The notes under the pieces: model-generated
The model's database searches: none
What the model was told of the DNA's origin: nothing
The model's input: the letters and a program-made list of their open reading frames with translations, nothing else
Shown here: one piece after another, positions 61,025-64,000 of the stretch
How the letters are laid out: every line of letters starts with the position of its first letter
How positions within the stretch are numbered: the stretch's first letter is position 1
DNA from: Neobacillus cucumis
GTDB taxonomy: Bacteria; Bacillota; Bacilli; Bacillales_B; DSM-18226
Assembly: GCF_023715505.1 (NCBI RefSeq)
Contig: NZ_JAMBOH010000027.1
Coordinates: 1-64,000 of the forward strand
Length of the DNA: 64,000 bases
Direction: 5' to 3'
Made by a program: the position numbers and the translations under genes

Positions 61025-61050
61025 ACCATGGGGACGGTTCTTGTGCTTCC
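61025..61050 (+). repeat. REP-like element
   Basis: ACCATGGGGACGGTTCTTGT then GCTTCC, a variant with TTG for TCG in the middle. Confidence 0.8.
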
Positions 61051-61110
61051 ATACATAGGAGAGCAGCCAGGTGGTGTCGATGCCGGAACAGTTTAAGGGA
61101 ATAAATTAAA

Positions 61111-61148
61111 GGGTCAGTCCGTTTTCATTGCGGGCTGACCCTGTTTTT
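61111..61148 (+). terminator. Terminator after the 66-residue gene
   Basis: GGGTCAGTCCG pairs with CGGGCTGACCC, then TGTTTTT. Confidence 0.85.
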
Positions 61149-61229
61149 ATGTTTATCTAATTAGGAAGTAAGTAACTTGACTATGGACCGAAGAAGAATA
61201 TGTTTTAAACATGCCTCAATCCGGACTAG

Positions 61230-61262
61230 GTTGAGGTAGGACACCCCTCAACATTTTTTCAT
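61230..61262 (+). terminator. Orphan terminator-like hairpin
   Basis: GTTGAGG pairs with CCTCAAC around a GGACACC loop, then ATTTTTT. No gene is visible just upstream. The rest of 61150-61430 has short open frames without starts. Confidence 0.45.
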
Positions 61263-61436
61263 GCAATTGGGGTGACAAATTCAGAAATGACGTGGATAAG
61301 AATGTTATTAAACAAATGTTTGAGTTAGTTGCGAAATATTGGGAACTGACGAGAAGAATATAGGTTGAGTTGATAACCATTTCCGGGAGATTAAAGTTTT
61401 TTAGTAGTGTTGAATAAAAGGAAAATGAGGAGAAAT

Positions 61437-61529
61437 ATGTAGAATTACAAGAATAGCATCATTTTCTGGGGAATATTGTTGTTAACGAGCCTATTTTTGT
61501 CGATTGGCCACCCAATCCTTTCAATTTAG
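61437..61529 (+). pseudogene. Small membrane peptide gene with a stop at codon 2
   Basis: GAGGAGAAAT is followed by ATG TAG. After the TAG the frame codes for 28 residues, NYKNSIIFWGILLLTSLF then LSIGHPILSI, a clear single membrane helix, to TAG 61527. The ribosome site and hydrophobic frame suggest a small gene inactivated by one mutation (for example TTG or AAG to TAG). Confidence 0.45.
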
Positions 61530-61566
61530 TCCTGTCATATGGGAGGCTCCGAAAATTATCTAATAT

Positions 61567-61686
61567 GTTAAGACTTTATTAAGAATTAAAAGCTATTATC
61601 AAGACAAGCTTTTTCTTACCCCCTTTTATATTATAAATGGATGCCCTCAAGGATTGTTTATGAACAGTCCTGAGGGCTATTTTTGG
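61567..61686 (+). repeat. Duplicated segment with terminator, copy 2
   Basis: Matches 36243-36360 throughout, including GACAAGCTTTTTC, GGATGCCCTCAAG and TTGTTTATGAACAGTC. The hairpin is kept though bases in it differ. Unlike copy 1, no sugar-kinase gene lies upstream. Confidence 0.88.
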
Positions 61687-61802
61687 GGGTGATCATTGGA
61701 GTAAAGTTCTCGTGGTTGCTACTAACCTAACCTCACCAAAAGCCATAAGAACAAGCCAATTTTTTTCAAAAACAAGGAACAATAAATAGAATAGCTTCCC
61801 TT

Positions 61803-61988
61803 TTACTTAGAGAACAAGCTTTTTACACCCTTATAAATTAAGACCAGTGAGAAGACAAGGACAGTTAAAATGCCAAGGATATCTGTTACCGGTGAAATGC
61901 TTTCAAGAAATGAGCCAGTTAACGGAACTTTAATAAGTGCAAAACCAGACAAAATTGTAGCAAGAAACAAGAAAATCCGATTATCCAT
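61803..61988 (-). CDS. Small membrane protein, 61 residues
   Basis: ATG 61988 behind AAGGAGG, an excellent site. Two hydrophobic helices (RIFLFLATILSGFALI and ILGILTVLVFSLVLIYKG) separated by a short polar loop and followed by a basic end. Family not recognised. A single-gene unit. Confidence 0.65.
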   Translation of the reverse strand: MDNRIFLFLATILSGFALIKVPLTGSFLESISPVTDILGILTVLVFSLVLIYKGVKSLFSK

Positions 61989-62226
61989 TTGGTCAACCTC
62001 CTTACTGTGTGATTAATAAATGATATGTGCTTGAGATTACAAATATGACGTTAAAGTAACAAAAATATTACGAAAAATTGTCAAAACTAAAATTGACGTA
62101 TAGTTAGCATTTAAATTTGCGGAGTTGTTAAAAAATAACAGACTGGATAATTAGTGACGAATTAAAAAGTAAACAGAAAACTGCAATTGACGGCTGTCCG
62201 TTATCCTTTCAATTTGATTTTTAGGG

Positions 62227-62253
62227 GAAGCGTGGGGACGGTTCTCGTGCTTC
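62227..62253 (+). repeat. REP-like element
   Basis: GAAGCGTGGGGACGGTTCTC then GTGCTTC, identical to the element at 31733. Confidence 0.88.
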
Positions 62254-62332
62254 TTTTTATGAAGTATAAAACAATGGATTCCTGGGATATAGCATAACTA
62301 GGTGGAATCCTATTAATTTTAATTGGTTATTG

Positions 62333-62631
62333 GCTACCCAGATGGTTCATTTCCTTGGCCGCCGGTCGTCAATAAGGCCTATTGTCTCCCCAGATGGTTC
62401 ATTTCCTTGGCCGCCGGTCGTCAATAAGGCCTATTGTCTCCCCAGATGGTTTAGTTTCTTGGCCGCCGGTCGTCAATAAGGCCTATTGTCTCCCCAGATG
62501 GTTTAGTTTCTTGGCCGCCGGTCGTCAATAAGGCCTATTGTCTCCCCAGATGGTTTAGTTTCTTGGTCGCCGGTCGTTAATAAGGCCTATTGACTACCTT
62601 GATGGATCATTTTGTTGGTTGCTGGTCGTCA
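62333..62631. repeat. 52-bp tandem repeat array, copy 2
   Basis: Units with a GATGGTT mark at 62341, 62393, 62445, 62497, 62549 and 62601 (diverged). Each reads GGTCGTCAATAAGGCC then TATTGTCTCCCCA. The period is exactly 52. The array is the reverse-complement relative of 13693-13914: both keep ATTGTCT-x-CCCA and CGGTCGTC-x-ATAA at the same spacing. Variation between neighbours is low at the centre and highest at the right end. Confidence 0.95.
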
Positions 62632-62686
62632 ATAGATTAACTTATTTTATCCTCAAAAACGAATCTATTTGTATTTATTCGACGCA

Positions 62687-62738
62687 GCAAGGGGACGGAT
62701 CTCGTGCTTCTGAAGCACGAGATCCGTCCCCTTGTTTC
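62687..62738. repeat. REP-like element, head-to-head pair
   Basis: AAGGGGACGGATCTCGTGCT, TCTGAAG, then the complement and two short CCCTTGTTTC repeats. It lies just after the M20 gene's stop and may end its transcript. Confidence 0.9.
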
Positions 62739-62759
62739 TACCCTTGTTTCCCCTTGTTT

Positions 62760-63968
62760 CTATGCTTCTAGAGCTTTTCTTTCTTTGAATTCTGCTTTAA
62801 TTTCCGCCAATGTATCGGTCTCTGTTATCAGATGTAATGCTGTTAATGCTAATGCTTTTGCACCAGTGAGAAGTCCGTGATCGCCTGTTGGAGAAGCGGC
62901 TGCTTCTTTGAACGGGACGGTATGTGGGACAATCTCGTCTGCACCAATCTTAATATAGGGATGGATGGTAGGAACAACTTGGCTAATATTCCCGGCGTCT
63001 GTGGAGCCAATGCCTTTGTCATCCACCGCTATTGTTTCACCCAATTCTTCGACGACCTCCTTGAATACAGCATCAAAATGTTTATTTAATAGAAGATTAT
63101 CGACTTCATTTTGAAAAGCGATGATGTTTACCTTTGCGCCTGTGGCTAAAGCGGCCGCTTCGGCTACAGCTTTAACCTTACGTGTTACTTCATTCAATCT
63201 TGTTCTAGTAGCAGCTCGAATATAGAATCTAGCTTTGGCGTATTCAGGGATAATATTTGGTGCATCACCGCCATGTGTGATGATGCCGTGGATGCGGACA
63301 TCATCTGGGAGCTGCTGTCTTAAAGCATTGATTCCACTAAAGAGCTGTAAAACAGCATCCAAGGCATTGATTCCTTCATGCGGGGAAGCTGCTGCATGGG
63401 CCGGTTTTCCAATATACTCAAAGTCGAGCGGATCCACAGCAAGCGATGTAGTCGTCAGTCTTGTTTGACCGTGCGGATGAACCATAAGGGCGGCGTCAAT
63501 ACCTTCTACTAATCCATGTTTGACAAAGCTTCCTTTTGCACTGCCGTTTGGACCGCCTTCTTCAGCGGGTGTACCGAAAACAACGGCTTCGCCACCGGTT
63601 TCTTCTAACACCTTACTTAAGGCAATCGCTGCTGCTACACTGGTCGTTCCAATAATATTATGGCCGCATCCATGCCCCAATCCTGGCAGGGCGTCATATT
63701 CGGCAAGGAAGGCGATGGAAGGACCAGGCTTGGATGACTTTTTTCGAGCAATAAAGGAAGTTTCATGTCCGGCAACGGCCTTTTTAACCTCAAATCCCTC
63801 TTTTTCAAGAATGTCCGTTAATAGGGCAGATGCAAAAAATTCCTCATTACCGATTTCCGGCTTTTCATGAATTTGGTGGCTTGTGGAAAGATAGAGCTCC
63901 TTATTGCTTTCTACATTTTTTATGATTTCTTCTTTTAATGCTGTGAATGATTGCACAGATACTGTCAT
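62760..63968 (-). CDS. M20D-family metallopeptidase / N-acyl amino acid amidohydrolase
   Basis: 402 residues, ATG 63968 behind GGAGGAG. Metal-binding segments: LGHGCGHNIIG, the base/ligand pair in GTPAEEGGPNGSAKGSFV, HAAASPHEGINALD, and a late GDHGLLTG where the last His normally is. The central lid domain is present. It hydrolyses the amide bond of N-acyl or p-aminobenzoyl-type amino acids in the cytoplasm, releasing a free amino acid. The immediate upstream neighbour lies outside the window. Confidence 0.9.
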   Translation of the reverse strand: MTVSVQSFTALKEEIIKNVESNKELYLSTSHQIHEKPEIGNEEFFASALLTDILEKEGFEVKKAVAGHETSFIARKKSSKPGPSIAFLAEYDALPGLGHGCGHNIIGTTSVAAAIALSKVLEETGGEAVVFGTPAEEGGPNGSAKGSFVKHGLVEGIDAALMVHPHGQTRLTTTSLAVDPLDFEYIGKPAHAAASPHEGINALDAVLQLFSGINALRQQLPDDVRIHGIITHGGDAPNIIPEYAKARFYIRAATRTRLNEVTRKVKAVAEAAALATGAKVNIIAFQNEVDNLLLNKHFDAVFKEVVEELGETIAVDDKGIGSTDAGNISQVVPTIHPYIKIGADEIVPHTVPFKEAAASPTGDHGLLTGAKALALTALHLITETDTLAEIKAEFKERKALEA

Positions 63969-64000
63969 GGTGTTTCTCCTCCATTTTTAAGAGGTTCCTG

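Overview
The window is a low-GC Gram-positive chromosome segment. It fits a spore-forming member of the Bacillaceae, of Neobacillus/Bacillus type. The evidence is YjcZ-type Gly/Tyr-rich sporulation microproteins, two DUF1659/DUF2922 gene pairs with a YvrJ peptide gene, a YkvS-like DUF2187 protein, two LytR-CpsA-Psr wall-anchoring proteins, LicT antitermination with cre sites, and purine-rich Shine-Dalgarno sequences before nearly every gene. No tRNA, rRNA or CRISPR array was found.

Layout. 1-9.2 kb: two secreted Ig-repeat proteins, the first cut by the window edge, the second an M30-type metalloprotease. 9.2-19 kb: a decayed and an intact copy of an L,D-transpeptidase gene, a DJ-1/PfpI protein, a PHB-depolymerase-type esterase, a 52-bp tandem-repeat array, a DnaD-like gene, a first DUF1659/DUF2922 pair, and a stretch of gene remnants. 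19-23 kb: amtB followed by a frameshifted glnK and three truncated genes. 23-26 kb: an HxlR regulator divergent from two aldo/keto reductases. 26.5-32 kb: a GC-richer group with an exporter, a Baeyer-Villiger monooxygenase, an HSL-type esterase and a LuxR-type regulator. 32-36.3 kb: a divergent sugar or polyol locus (permease, TIM-barrel isomerase, RpiR regulator, ribokinase-like kinase). 36.4-46 kb: an amidase, a lipoprotein, the second DUF pair with YvrJ, VanZ, a lone glgC, a Nudix enzyme, a manA remnant and several microproteins. 45.7-52.2 kb: an envelope-polysaccharide region with two LCP proteins, a 1117-residue GH18/NodB/GT2 fusion and, on the minus strand, a cyclic-di-GMP-I riboswitch that appears to control a 33-residue Cys-rich peptide. 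52.4-54.5 kb: small membrane and sporulation genes and a cre-controlled short transcript. 54.5-60.4 kb: a LicT-controlled aryl-beta-glucoside PTS operon plus a GldA-like dehydrogenase behind a second LicT-type antiterminator. 60.4-64 kb: small genes, repeats and an M20 amidohydrolase.

Repeats are a main feature. A REP-like sequence of about 27 bp (core GGGGACGGTTCTC) occurs about twenty times, four times as long inverted pairs. A 52-bp tandem repeat occurs as two arrays in opposite orientation, 48 kb apart. A non-coding element of about 400 bp with two CAAACGTTTG-type palindromes occurs three times, with a diverged fourth relative. A segment of about 118 bp containing a terminator occurs twice. 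Many genes beside these repeats are decayed (L,D-transpeptidase copy, DUF805, glnK, MMPL, aminotransferase, SDR, manA, YvrJ, YjcZ), so the region looks actively rearranged.

The most notable regulatory finds are the c-di-GMP-I aptamer with its microprotein, a second copy of that microprotein 4 kb away, two short transcription units with cre-type boxes at their promoters, and a regulator whose only well-placed start codon is ATT.
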